Positions 26,622 through 34,492 of a DNA stretch of 64,000 nt are shown here, in pieces (position 1 is the stretch's first letter; every line of letters starts with the position of its first letter). The notes beneath the pieces are model-generated. The model worked only from the letters and a program-made list of their open reading frames with translations. It ran no database searches and was not told where the DNA came from. Source of the DNA: Desulfobacillus sp041396245 (GTDB lineage: Bacteria > Pseudomonadota > Gammaproteobacteria > Burkholderiales > Rhodocyclaceae); the NCBI GenBank assembly GCA_041396245.1, contig JAWKYW010000013.1, positions 28,289-92,288 on the forward strand, written 5' to 3'. The position numbers and the translations under genes are program-made.

Positions 26622-27299
26622 ATGCAGGTTCTGCGCACCGTTTTTTTTCTGCTGGTGCTCGGCAACCTGCTGCTGTTCGCCCGGGGGCAGGGCTATCTCG
26701 GCGCGACGGCCGCCGACGGCGAGGCCGAGCGCCTCGCCGCCCAGATCGAACCCGGCAAGCTGCGCATCGTCGGCAATGGCGCGCCGCCCGCAGGGGCGGC
26801 GGCATCGCCTGAAGTTGCGCCGCCCGCCCGGGAGGCGTGCCGTGCACTGGCGGGGCTGGAGCGGGCGTCGGCGGACAGGCTGGCCGTTCTGCTCTCCGGC
26901 CGCGACGCGCAACTGCAGGTCACCCAGCGCGCGCTCGACGAACCCCGCTCCTGGTGGGTGCACATCCCGCCCCTGCCGAACGGCGCGCTGGCCGAGAAGA
27001 AGGCCGCCGAACTCGCCGGCCTCGGCGTCCAGGATTTCTATGTCGTGCGAACGAACGGACCCAACCGGCATGCCATTTCGCTCGGCCTGTACAAGAGCGA
27101 GGAAAGCGCGAATGCCCGCCTGAAGGCGCTCGGCAGTAAGAACGTCAAATCGGCGCGCATCCAGGTACGCGAGGCGGCAGGCGACAAATCGGTCGTCGAA
27201 GTACGGGGAACCCCGCAGCAGCTGGCGAAGGCGCTGGCCGAACTGCCGCCGGAATTTTCCGGCCTGTCCGACACGGACTGCGCGGCCGCCAGGCCATGA
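26622..27299 (+). CDS. SPOR-domain protein
   Basis: 225 residues with an N-terminal membrane anchor (residues about 4–22). A variable Ala/Pro/Glu linker is followed by a SPOR-like domain at about 105–185: WWVHIPPLPNGALAEKKAAEL, DFYVVRTNGPNRHAISLGLYKSEESA and the final strand SARIQVRE. SPOR domains bind denuded septal peptidoglycan, so a divisome-related role is likely. It overlaps coaE by four bases and is near zapD, another division gene. Confidence 0.8.
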   Translation: MQVLRTVFFLLVLGNLLLFARGQGYLGATAADGEAERLAAQIEPGKLRIVGNGAPPAGAAASPEVAPPAREACRALAGLERASADRLAVLLSGRDAQLQVTQRALDEPRSWWVHIPPLPNGALAEKKAAELAGLGVQDFYVVRTNGPNRHAISLGLYKSEESANARLKALGSKNVKSARIQVREAAGDKSVVEVRGTPQQLAKALAELPPEFSGLSDTDCAAARP

Positions 27300-27901
27300 C
27301 CTTCATCGTCGGCCTTACCGGCGGCATCGGCAGCGGCAAGAGCGCGGCGGCGGCCATCTTCGAGGCGCTCGGCGCCGCCGTGGTGGATACCGACGCCATC
27401 GCCCACGCGCTGACCGCGCCGGACGGCGCCGCCATTCCGGCCATCCGCGCCGCCTTCGGCGACGACGTCATCGATGCCCGCGGCGCGCTCGACCGCGCCG
27501 CCATGCGCCGCAAGGTCTTCACCGACCCCCAGGCGAAGTTCAGCCTGGAGGCCATCCTGCACCCCCTGATCCGCGCCGAAGCCGACCGGCGCTGCGTCGA
27601 AGCACAGACGCCCTATGTCGTCCTCGTCGTGCCGCTGCTGGTCGAGTCCGCCGGCTATCGCAGCCGCATGCAGCGGGTGGCGGTGGTGGACTGCCCGGAG
27701 GAGACGCAGGTCGCCCGCGTCATGACCCGCAGCGGGCTCACCGCCGAGGAAGCCCGCGCCATCATGGCGACCCAGGTCGCCCGCGAAACGCGCCTGGCCG
27801 CGGCCGACGACGTCATCGACAACGGCGGCGACCTGGCCGCATTGCGCCCCCAGATCGAAGCCCTGCACCGGCGGTATCTGGAAATGGCCGCAGTTTCATA
27901 G
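27296..27901 (+). CDS. coaE: Dephospho-CoA kinase
   Basis: 201 residues. P-loop GLTGGIGSGKS at residues 6–16, VVDTDAIAH (CoA-site Asp), HPLIRAEA, VVLVVPLLVESAGYR and VVDCPEETQVARVMTRSGL. Phosphorylates dephospho-CoA to CoA. Overlaps the SPOR gene (ATGA) and leads into zapD and yacG, a conserved order (in many species with pilD before it; pilD is absent here). Confidence 0.97.
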   Translation: MTFIVGLTGGIGSGKSAAAAIFEALGAAVVDTDAIAHALTAPDGAAIPAIRAAFGDDVIDARGALDRAAMRRKVFTDPQAKFSLEAILHPLIRAEADRRCVEAQTPYVVLVVPLLVESAGYRSRMQRVAVVDCPEETQVARVMTRSGLTAEEARAIMATQVARETRLAAADDVIDNGGDLAALRPQIEALHRRYLEMAAVS

Positions 27902-27984
27902 GTTTCCGGGGGGTTCTTGTTGTACTTTGTCGGTGAATGGTTCAGAATTGCCCGCATTTACCCTCCGGCCCGGCAACGCGAGAC

Positions 27985-28740
27985 GTGATCACCTACGAAT
28001 ATCCTCTGAACGAGCGCATTCGCACCCTGCTGCGCCTGGAGGACCTGTTCGACAAGGCCGGGCACTTCATCGGTGCCGAGGGCGCGCTGGAGCATCACAT
28101 CGCGCTGGTGACGCTGTTCGAGATCCTCGACGTCGCCGGCCGCGCCGATCTCAAGTTCGATCTGGTGCAGGAACTCGAGCGGCAGCGCCAGATCCTCCTC
28201 TCCTTCCGCAACAATCCCGACATTTCCGAGGCGGCCCTCTCCGGCGCCCTCTACGAGATCGAGCAGGCCAGCGCCGCGCTGCTCAACATGCAGGGCAGGA
28301 TCGGCCACCACCTGCGCGAGAACGACTGGCTGATGAGCATCAAGAGCCGCGCCTCGATCCCCGGCGGGGTGTGCGAATTCGACCTGCCCACCTACCACTA
28401 CTGGCTGCATCACGATCCGGCTTCGCGCCAGCGCGACCTCGCCGGCTGGCTCAACCCGATGCTGCCGATCCGCGACGGCCTGGCCATCGTGCTGCGCCTG
28501 CTGCGCGCCTCCGGCCGCCAGGAAGAGCAGGTGGCGCAGCACGGCGCCTACCAGCTCATGCTCGGCGGCCGCACCGCGCAGATGGTGCGCCTGCGCATCC
28601 GGCGCGACGAGCCCTACGTGCCCGAGATCAGCGCCAACAAATACGCCCTCAACATCCGCTTCACCACGGCCGGCACCGAAACACGCCCGCGCCAGGCCGA
28701 CAGCGACGTCGTCTTCGAGCTGACCTTCTGCAACCTGTAG
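27985..28740 (+). CDS. zapD: Cell division protein ZapD
   Basis: 251 residues from GTG 27985, which gives the family N-terminus MITYEYPLNERIRTLLRLEDLF; an in-frame ATG at 27937 would add 16 unrelated residues. ZapD cross-links FtsZ filaments. Conserved segments: GRADLKFDLVQELERQ, ENDWLMSIKSRASIPGG, CEFDLPTYHYWLH and the C-terminal NIRFTT. Location between coaE and yacG is typical. Confidence 0.95.
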   Translation: MITYEYPLNERIRTLLRLEDLFDKAGHFIGAEGALEHHIALVTLFEILDVAGRADLKFDLVQELERQRQILLSFRNNPDISEAALSGALYEIEQASAALLNMQGRIGHHLRENDWLMSIKSRASIPGGVCEFDLPTYHYWLHHDPASRQRDLAGWLNPMLPIRDGLAIVLRLLRASGRQEEQVAQHGAYQLMLGGRTAQMVRLRIRRDEPYVPEISANKYALNIRFTTAGTETRPRQADSDVVFELTFCNL

Positions 28741-28759
28741 GCTTCCATCGGATGGCGTC

Positions 28760-28945
28760 GTGACGCAGACCGCCGCTGCGCGCATCGTCAACTGCCCCAC
28801 CTGCGGCAAGCCGGTGCCGTGGACGCCCGCAAGCGCTTACCGCCCATTCTGTTCCGAGCGCTGCCGCAACATCGATCTGGGTGCCTGGGCGGCGGAGGAA
28901 TACCGCGTGCCCGAACAGGGAAAGCCGCTTCCGGACGAGCAGTAG
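28760..28945 (+). CDS. yacG: DNA gyrase inhibitor YacG, zinc protein
   Basis: 61 residues with a Cys4 zinc site: CPTCGKPVPW (C-x2-C) and FCSERCRNIDLGAWA (C-x3-C). YacG proteins bind GyrB and inhibit gyrase. Its stop codon TAG is supplied by the palindromic repeat that begins at 28942. Confidence 0.95.
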   Translation: MTQTAAARIVNCPTCGKPVPWTPASAYRPFCSERCRNIDLGAWAAEEYRVPEQGKPLPDEQ

Positions 28946-28981
28946 GCCGGCCTTCGGTCATCGGGCTGAAGCCCGACCTAC
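28942..28981. repeat. REP-like palindromic repeat, copy 1
   Basis: GTAGGCCGGCCTTCGGTC joined to ATCGGGCTGAAGCCCGACCTAC. The outer arms GTAGG/CCTAC are complementary and the right half forms an inner hairpin (CGGGCTGAAGCCCG). The right half is the reverse complement of the left half of the repeat at 50362–50418. It overlaps the yacG stop and lies between yacG and the convergent Nudix gene. Confidence 0.75.
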
Positions 28982-28985
28982 AGAA

Positions 28986-29921
28986 CTACGTCCATGCGGC
29001 CCGGATGGCGGCAATGCCCTGTGCGCCCGACAGTTTCGCCGCGTCCATGTCGTCCCGCCGCATCCCGCCAAGCGCGAACACCGGCAGCGGGACGTTTTCC
29101 AGCAGGTGCACGACCCGCTCCCAGCCGAGGCCGGCGACGCCGGGATGGCTGAGCGTCTCCTTCACCGGTCCGAGCACGGCGAAATCCAGTTCCAGCGCGG
29201 CGGCGCGCGCCAGTTCCGGCGCGTTGTGGCAGGAGGCGGCCACCAGCGGCAGCTCGGGCCGCGCGGTGAGCTGCATGAGCTGCACGCAGGGCAGGTGCAC
29301 GCCGTCGGCGCCGACATGCCGCGCCAGGGCGAGGTCGCCGTTCACCAGCACGCGCGCGCCGTGCGCGTGCGCCAGCCGCGTCGCCTCGCGGGCGAAGGCC
29401 TCGCGCCGTTCCACCGCCAGCAAGGGCTCACGCACCTGCAGCAGGCGCAGGCCGCCGGCCAGCGCCTGCTCGAGCTTCTCCAGCTGGGTTTCGATGCCGA
29501 TCTCGCCGGCGTGGGTGAGGGCGTAGAAGTCCGGCAAAGTCAGTCCCCGCAGCACGGCGACGTTGGCCGGCAGCATGGGCGAGACATCGACCTGGCCGGC
29601 GCGCTGCCAGGCCAGGGCGTCGTGGTGGAGGTCGCGCATATCGCCGTGCCAGCCGCCGACGCGGAAGAAGTGCAGCCGCACATGGGCGTGGGGGTAGACG
29701 AATTCGCGCGTGAGCCACGGCGTGTAGCGGTCGGCCTCGATGCCGAGCTCTTCGTGCAGCTCGCGCACCAGTGCCTGCGCCGCCGTTTCGCCCGGCTCGA
29801 TCTTGCCGCCGGGGAACTCCCAGTAGCCGGCATAGGGCTTGCCCGCGGGACGGCGGCCGAGCAGGAAGCTGCCGTCGGGGCGGAGGATGACGGCAGCGGC
29901 GGCTTCAACGATCTTGGTCAT
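28986..29921 (-). CDS. Nudix hydrolase fused to thiamine-phosphate-synthase-like domain
   Basis: 311 residues. Residues 1–130 are a MutT-type 8-oxo-dGTPase domain with the Nudix box GGKIEPGETAAQALVRELHEELGI complete (GX5EX7REUXEEXGU). Residues about 135–310 resemble ThiE/TenI: LLQVREP, GARVLVNGD, GADGVHLP, AASCHNAPEL, VLGPVKET and FALGGMRRDDM. This fusion recurs in Beta/Gammaproteobacteria. The first half should sanitise oxidised nucleotides; whether the second half makes thiamine phosphate is doubtful. It is convergent with yacG. Confidence 0.9.
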   Translation of the reverse strand: MTKIVEAAAAVILRPDGSFLLGRRPAGKPYAGYWEFPGGKIEPGETAAQALVRELHEELGIEADRYTPWLTREFVYPHAHVRLHFFRVGGWHGDMRDLHHDALAWQRAGQVDVSPMLPANVAVLRGLTLPDFYALTHAGEIGIETQLEKLEQALAGGLRLLQVREPLLAVERREAFAREATRLAHAHGARVLVNGDLALARHVGADGVHLPCVQLMQLTARPELPLVAASCHNAPELARAAALELDFAVLGPVKETLSHPGVAGLGWERVVHLLENVPLPVFALGGMRRDDMDAAKLSGAQGIAAIRAAWT

Positions 29922-29941
29922 GGGAACGAAAAGTCTTCAGC

Positions 29942-29996
29942 CACGAAGGACACGGAGTTCACGGAGGAAAACAAGAGAATTCTCCGTGTTCTCGTG
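29942..29996. repeat. Imperfect inverted repeat between two minus-strand genes
   Basis: CACGAAGGACACGGAG (29942–29957) pairs imperfectly with CTCCGTGTTCTCGTG (29982–29996) around a 24-base AT-richer middle. The arms contain the ACGAAGGACACGGAG motif seen as dispersed repeats in many proteobacterial intergenic regions (family recollection, not tested). A hairpin downstream of the DUF815 gene is the simplest role. Confidence 0.5.
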
Positions 29997-30007
29997 CTCT
30001 CCGCGGT

Positions 30008-30889
30008 TCAGGATTTTGATTTGGCCGTGCGTCCGTGCTGCCCCGCGTAGTCGCGCGCGAACTGCCAGGCGACGCGGCCGCTGCGCGAGCCGCGCTCGAG
30101 CGCCCACTGCAGCGCTTCCTCGCGCGCGGCGGCGACGGCCGCCGCCGGCACGCCGTACGCGCGCAGCCAGTGGCCGGCGATGGCGAGGTAGGCATCCTGG
30201 TCGAAGGGATAGAAGGACAGCCACAGGCCGAAGCGCTCGGAGAGGGAGATTTTTTCCTCGGTGGTCTCGCCGGGATGGATCTCGCCGTCGACGTGCTTCG
30301 TCGCCAGGTTCTCGTCCATGAATTCCGGCATCAGGTGGCGGCGGTTGGAGGTGGCGTAGAGCAGCACGTTGTCCGGCGTGCTCGCCACCGAGCCGTCGAG
30401 GATGCTCTTCAGCGCCTTGTAGCCGGGCTCGCTGGCCTCGAAGGAGAGGTCGTCGCAGAACACGATGAAGCGTTCATTGCGCCCGGCGATCAGGTCGACG
30501 AGGTCCGGCAGGTCGATGAGGTCGTGCTTGTCCACCTCGATCAGGCGCAGCCCCTTCGCCGCGTAGCGGGTGAGCAGCGCCTTCACCAGCGAGCTTTTTC
30601 CCGTGCCGCGCGCGCCGGTGAGCAGCACGTTGTTGGCGCTATTCCCCTCGACGAACTGGCGCGTGTTGCGCTCGATGCGCCGCTTCTGTTCGTCGACGTT
30701 GCGCAGGTCCTGCAGGCGGATGCGGTGCGGCCGCGCCACCGGCTCGAGAAAGCCGCGGCCGCCGCGCTTGCGCCAGCGGAAGGCGGTGGAGGCCTTCCAG
30801 TCGGGGGCGGCCGCCGCCGGCGGCAGCAGGGATTCGATGCGCCCGAGCAGGGCTTCGGCGCGGCAGACGAGTCGGGCAAGGTCCTTCAT
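30008..30889 (-). CDS. DUF815 AAA+ ATP-binding protein
   Basis: 293 residues. Walker A is LLTGARGTGKSSLVKA (about residues 89–104), Walker B FIVFCDDLSFE, sensor LLYATSNRRHLMPEF, and the family ending with LSERFGLWLSFYPFDQDAYL and GRVAWQFARDYAG. The N-terminal 60 residues hold FRWRKRGGRGFLEP, usual for DUF815. Function unknown; possibly a small remodelling ATPase. It is divergent from mltA. Confidence 0.9.
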   Translation of the reverse strand: MKDLARLVCRAEALLGRIESLLPPAAAAPDWKASTAFRWRKRGGRGFLEPVARPHRIRLQDLRNVDEQKRRIERNTRQFVEGNSANNVLLTGARGTGKSSLVKALLTRYAAKGLRLIEVDKHDLIDLPDLVDLIAGRNERFIVFCDDLSFEASEPGYKALKSILDGSVASTPDNVLLYATSNRRHLMPEFMDENLATKHVDGEIHPGETTEEKISLSERFGLWLSFYPFDQDAYLAIAGHWLRAYGVPAAAVAAAREEALQWALERGSRSGRVAWQFARDYAGQHGRTAKSKS

Positions 30890-30933
30890 CGCGGTTGCTA
30901 TACTTGCGCAAAAATCCGACTGTAACGAAATTC

Positions 30934-32154
30934 ATGCCGACACGCCATTTCCTTCCCGCCCTCACCGCCCTGTTATTGCTCGCCGGCTGCGCCGTGCAGC
31001 CGACGCCCCCGTCCGCCGGTACGCCGCCGGCCTGCCCGGCGCCGCAGCCTTGCCCCGCCTGCCCGGTCTGCCCGGCCGCGGAGCCGGCCAAGCCGCCGGC
31101 CCAGCCGCTGCAGGAAGCGCGCTGGCAGGACATCGAGGGCTGGGGCGACGACAATCTCGCCGAGGCGCACGGTGCGCTGCTCGCATCCTGCGACGCGCTG
31201 GCGAAGCAGCCGGCCTGGCAAGGCGTATGTGAAGCGGCGCGCGCGCTGCCGGCGGAGGCCGTCGCCATGCGGCGCTTCTTCGAGGCGCGCTTCCGCCCCT
31301 GGCAGGTGGTGAACCCGGACGAGACGCGTGAAGGCCTCGTCACCGGCTACTACGAGCCGCTGCTCGAGGGCAGCCGCACGCGCAGCCGCAAGCACCGCCA
31401 TGCGCTCTACGGCGTGCCCGACGACCTGCTCGTGGTGGATCTGGGCGAGCTGTATCCCGAACTGAAGCGCTATCGCCTGCGCGGCCGCATCGAGGGACGC
31501 CGGATCGTGCCCTACTGGTCGCGGGCCGAACTGGCGCGGCAGGAGGCGCCGCTCGCCGGCAAGGCGCTGCTGTGGGTGGCCGACCCGATCGAGCTGTTCT
31601 TCCTGCAGGTGCAGGGGTCAGGCCGCGTCGACCTGGCCGACGGCACGCGCGTGCGCGTCGGCTATGCCGAACAGAACGGCCACCCCTACCGCTCCATCGG
31701 CCGCTGGCTGGTCGAGCAGGGCGAGCTGAAGCTGGAGCAGGCCTCGATGCAGGGCATCCAGGCCTGGGCGCGGGCCAACCCGAGGCGCCTGGACGAACTG
31801 CTCGGCGTCAACCCGAGCTTCGTCTTCTTCCGCGAACTGCCGGACAACGGCGGCGGGCCGCTCGGCGCGCTCGGCGTGCCGCTCACGCCCGGGCGCAGCA
31901 TCGCCGTCGACCCGCGCGCCGTGCCGCTCGGCGCGCCGGTCTTCCTCGCCACCACCCGGCCGAACAGCGAGACGCCGCTGCGCCGCTTGGTGCTGGCACA
32001 GGACACCGGCGGCGCCATCAAGGGCGCCGTGCGGGCGGACTTCTTCTGGGGCTTCGGCAATGATGCCGGCGCGCTGGCCGGCCGCATGCGCCAGCGCGGC
32101 CGGATGTGGGCGCTGCTGCCCGAAGGCCTCGTTCCCGACGACAGCGCAAGATAG
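30934..32154 (+). CDS. mltA: Membrane-bound lytic murein transglycosylase A
   Basis: 406 residues from ATG 30934; lipobox LAGC. A Cys/Pro-rich linker (ACPAPQPCPACPVCPAA) follows the lipidated Cys, unusual in its Cys density. The MltA domain has VTGYYEPLLEGS, and the 3D domain has LFFLQVQGSGRV, VDPRAVPLGAPVFL and LAQDTGGAIKGAVRADFFWG, with the catalytic Asp in QDTGGAIKG. Cleaves peptidoglycan to 1,6-anhydro products at the outer membrane. Confidence 0.95.
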   Translation: MPTRHFLPALTALLLLAGCAVQPTPPSAGTPPACPAPQPCPACPVCPAAEPAKPPAQPLQEARWQDIEGWGDDNLAEAHGALLASCDALAKQPAWQGVCEAARALPAEAVAMRRFFEARFRPWQVVNPDETREGLVTGYYEPLLEGSRTRSRKHRHALYGVPDDLLVVDLGELYPELKRYRLRGRIEGRRIVPYWSRAELARQEAPLAGKALLWVADPIELFFLQVQGSGRVDLADGTRVRVGYAEQNGHPYRSIGRWLVEQGELKLEQASMQGIQAWARANPRRLDELLGVNPSFVFFRELPDNGGGPLGALGVPLTPGRSIAVDPRAVPLGAPVFLATTRPNSETPLRRLVLAQDTGGAIKGAVRADFFWGFGNDAGALAGRMRQRGRMWALLPEGLVPDDSAR

Positions 32155-32172
32155 TGCCCGCGGGGCGAAGGC

Positions 32173-32187
32173 GCACCGCACCGGTGC
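32173..32187 (+). promoter_or_regulatory. NtrC-type palindrome, distal site of amtB
   Basis: GCACC-GCACC-GGTGC, a perfect dyad with the NtrC spacing of five. It starts 19 bases after the mltA stop. Its centre is 32 bases (about three helical turns) from the second site at 32205, the arrangement of NtrC enhancer pairs. Confidence 0.75.
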
Positions 32188-32204
32188 GCGCCCACCGCGT
32201 TGCC

Positions 32205-32219
32205 GCACCGCGTTGGTGC
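32205..32219 (+). promoter_or_regulatory. NtrC-type palindrome, proximal site of amtB
   Basis: GCACC-GCGTT-GGTGC, perfect arms with a five-base spacer, about 60 bases upstream of the sigma-54 element. Confidence 0.75.
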
Positions 32220-32270
32220 GCCGTGTTGCACGGACTGACTTTACTTCCCTGATTCGATGCGCCTATCCGG

Positions 32271-32287
32271 CTGGAACGGATTTTGCA
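32271..32287 (+). promoter_or_regulatory. Sigma-54 promoter of amtB
   Basis: CTGGAACGGATTTTGCA: GG at 32273–32274, ten bases, GC at 32285–32286, TTGCA fully conserved. The predicted start near 32298 leaves a leader of about 23 bases including GGAGCG before the ATG. Confidence 0.75.
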
Positions 32288-32320
32288 CCAGTTGTGCTCA
32301 ATTCATATCTGGAGCGCACC

Positions 32321-33526
32321 ATGGACCCCGTCAAGATCTCCTCAGGCGATGTGCTGTTCGTCCTCCTCGGCGCCATCATGGTGCTCGCCATGCATGCCGG
32401 TTTCGCCTTCCTCGAACTCGGCACCGTGCGGAAGAAGAACCAGGTCAACGCCCTGGTCAAGATCATGGCCGATTTCGCCGTATCGACCATCGCCTATTTC
32501 TTCATCGGCTACGGCATCGCCTACGGCATGCATTTCTTCGCCGGCGCCGAGACGCTGTCGCTGAACAACGGCTACGACCTGGTCAAGTTCTTCTTCCTGC
32601 TCACCTTCGCCGCGGCGATTCCCGCCATCGTCTCCGGCGGCATCGCCGAGCGCGCCCGCTTCAACCCGCAGCTCGCCGCCACCTTCCTCCTCGTCGGCTT
32701 CGTCTACCCCTTCTTCGAGGGCATCGCCTGGAACCAGGCCTTCGGCATCCAGGCCTGGCTGAAGGCGGCCTTCGGCGCGGAATTCCACGACTTCGCCGGC
32801 TCCGTGGTGGTGCATGCGGTGGGCGGCTGGATCGGCCTGGTCGCCGTCGTCCTGCTCGGCGCGCGGCGCGGCCGCTACGCCAAGGACGGGCAGGTGGCCG
32901 CCCACCCGCCTTCCTCCATTCCCTTCCTCGCCCTGGGCGCCTGGATGCTCACCGTCGGCTGGTTCGGCTTCAACGTCATGAGCGCGCAGAAGATCGACGG
33001 CATCAGCGGGCTGGTGGCCCTCAACTCCCTCATGGCGATGGCCGGCGGCATCATCGCCGCGCTCGCCGCCGGCCGCAACGACCCGGGCTTCGTGCACAAC
33101 GGCCCGCTCGCCGGCCTCGTCGCCGTCTGCGCCGGCTCCGACCTGATGCACCCGCTCGGCGCGCTGGCGACCGGCGCGGTGGCCGGCGCGCTGTTCGTCT
33201 ACCTGTTCACCTGGACGCAGAACCGCTGGAAGATCGACGACGTGCTCGGCGTCTGGCCGCTGCACGGCCTGTGCGGCGCCTGGGGCGGCATCGCCGCCGG
33301 CCTCTTCGGCGCGAAGGCGCTGGGCGGCATGGGCGGCGTCGCCTTCATGTCGCAGCTCGTCGGCACGCTGCTGGGCATTGGCATCGCCGTGGCCGGCAGC
33401 CTTATCGTCTACGGTGCGCTGAAGCAGGCGGTCGGCCTGCGCCTCGATGCCGAGGAGGAATTCAACGGCGCCGACCTGAGCATCCACAAGATATCGTCCA
33501 CTGCCGAGCGGGAGACCCTCTGGTAG
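32321..33526 (+). CDS. amtB: Ammonium transporter AmtB
   Basis: 401 residues, eleven membrane segments. Family signatures: FHDFAGSVVVHAVGGW with the twin-His pore residue, GAWMLTVGWFGFNVMSA, and PLHGLCGAWGGIAAGLFG with the second His. Starts MDPVKISSGDVLFVLLGAIMV with no long signal. It conducts ammonia at low external ammonium; P-II (GlnK) normally docks on it, but glnK is not adjacent here. The upstream sigma-54 element and two NtrC palindromes put it under the NtrBC system encoded at 18–21 kb. Confidence 0.96.
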   Translation: MDPVKISSGDVLFVLLGAIMVLAMHAGFAFLELGTVRKKNQVNALVKIMADFAVSTIAYFFIGYGIAYGMHFFAGAETLSLNNGYDLVKFFFLLTFAAAIPAIVSGGIAERARFNPQLAATFLLVGFVYPFFEGIAWNQAFGIQAWLKAAFGAEFHDFAGSVVVHAVGGWIGLVAVVLLGARRGRYAKDGQVAAHPPSSIPFLALGAWMLTVGWFGFNVMSAQKIDGISGLVALNSLMAMAGGIIAALAAGRNDPGFVHNGPLAGLVAVCAGSDLMHPLGALATGAVAGALFVYLFTWTQNRWKIDDVLGVWPLHGLCGAWGGIAAGLFGAKALGGMGGVAFMSQLVGTLLGIGIAVAGSLIVYGALKQAVGLRLDAEEEFNGADLSIHKISSTAERETLW

Positions 33527-33533
33527 CGCGTTG

Positions 33534-33560
33534 TGATAGGAAACAATGAAGTCTGTCGGA
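33534..33560 (+). repeat. Left inverted repeat bordering the integron island
   Basis: 27-bp segment starting TGATAGGAAACAATG, seven bases after the amtB stop. It matches the reverse complement of 46434–46460 at 24 of 27 positions. A partial direct second copy (AAGTCTGTCG) follows at 33570–33579. Confidence 0.65.
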
Positions 33561-33582
33561 TGGGAATAAAGTCTGTCGAGAC

Positions 33583-33604
33583 CGAGGCGGAGTAACCCGC
33601 CTCG
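33583..33604 (+). terminator. Hairpin between amtB and intI
   Basis: CGAGGCGG pairs perfectly with CCGCCTCG over a 6-base loop. It lies between the convergent amtB and intI 3' ends and could stop both, although neither side has a strong T run. Confidence 0.55.
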
Positions 33605-34492
33605 ATCCCTCCTTGCAACACCCCCTTAAAGCCGGTCCAGCGGACTTTTCACGGCCCGGGTCACCTCCAGGACGTGGGTGTAGATCATCGTGGTTTGCAG
33701 GCTGCGATGCCCCAGCAGCAACTGGATGGTCCGGATATCCGTCCCGGAGGCGAGCAGATGCGTGGCAAAGCTGTGGCGCAGGCAATGCACGCTGGCGTGC
33801 TTGCGAATCTCTGCACTTGCGATTGCCTGCTTGAAGGCGCGCTGGATGGTGGAATCCGACGCATGCCAACGCACCAGCCGGCCGCTCTCGCCCCACGGCC
33901 GCAAAACTGCCGATGGGAACACGTACTGCCAGGCCAGGGATGCCGACGCAGCAGGATACTTCCTCGCCAGCGCATCCGGCATCGGCGCCAGCCCCGCCCC
34001 GCGCAACAGATCCTCCTTGTGAAGGGTAGCCACCCGCAGCAGGTGCTGCTGCATCGATGACGCCACCAATTCGGGCAGCACCGTCGTCCTGTCCTTGCTT
34101 CCCTTGCTGTTCCGGATAGAGATCGTGCGTGCGCCCAGGTCGATATCCTTGACCCTCAGCGTGACGCACTCATGCACGCGCAGGCCGGCGCCATACATCA
34201 GTTCGGCCATCAGGCGGCAGGATCCCGTCATCAGGCCGAGGGTTGCGCGCACCTCATCCCGAGTCAGCACCACTGGCACGCGATGCCGGTGCTGCACGCG
34301 CTTCAACCCGGCCATTTGCCCAAGCGGCTTGTGCAGCACGCTGTCGTACAGAAACACCAGGGCATTCAGGGCCTGGGTCTGGGTGGAGGCCGCCACCCGT
34401 CGTTCAACGGCCAGGTGGTTCAGAAAGCATTCGACCTCAATGGCTCCCAGATCGCACGGGTGCTGCTTGCCGTGAAAGAAGATGAATTTCCT

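Noticed and set aside
28986..29921. Separate thiE gene
   Set aside because: The ThiE-like part is continuous with the Nudix domain in one frame, without an internal start or ribosome-binding site.
33626..34492. Phage or ICE integrase rather than an integron integrase
   Set aside because: The IntI-specific inserted segment (ALARKYPAASASLAWQYVFPS) and adjacent attI/attC sites fit only an integron integrase; no phage genes are nearby and no tRNA att site flanks the island.
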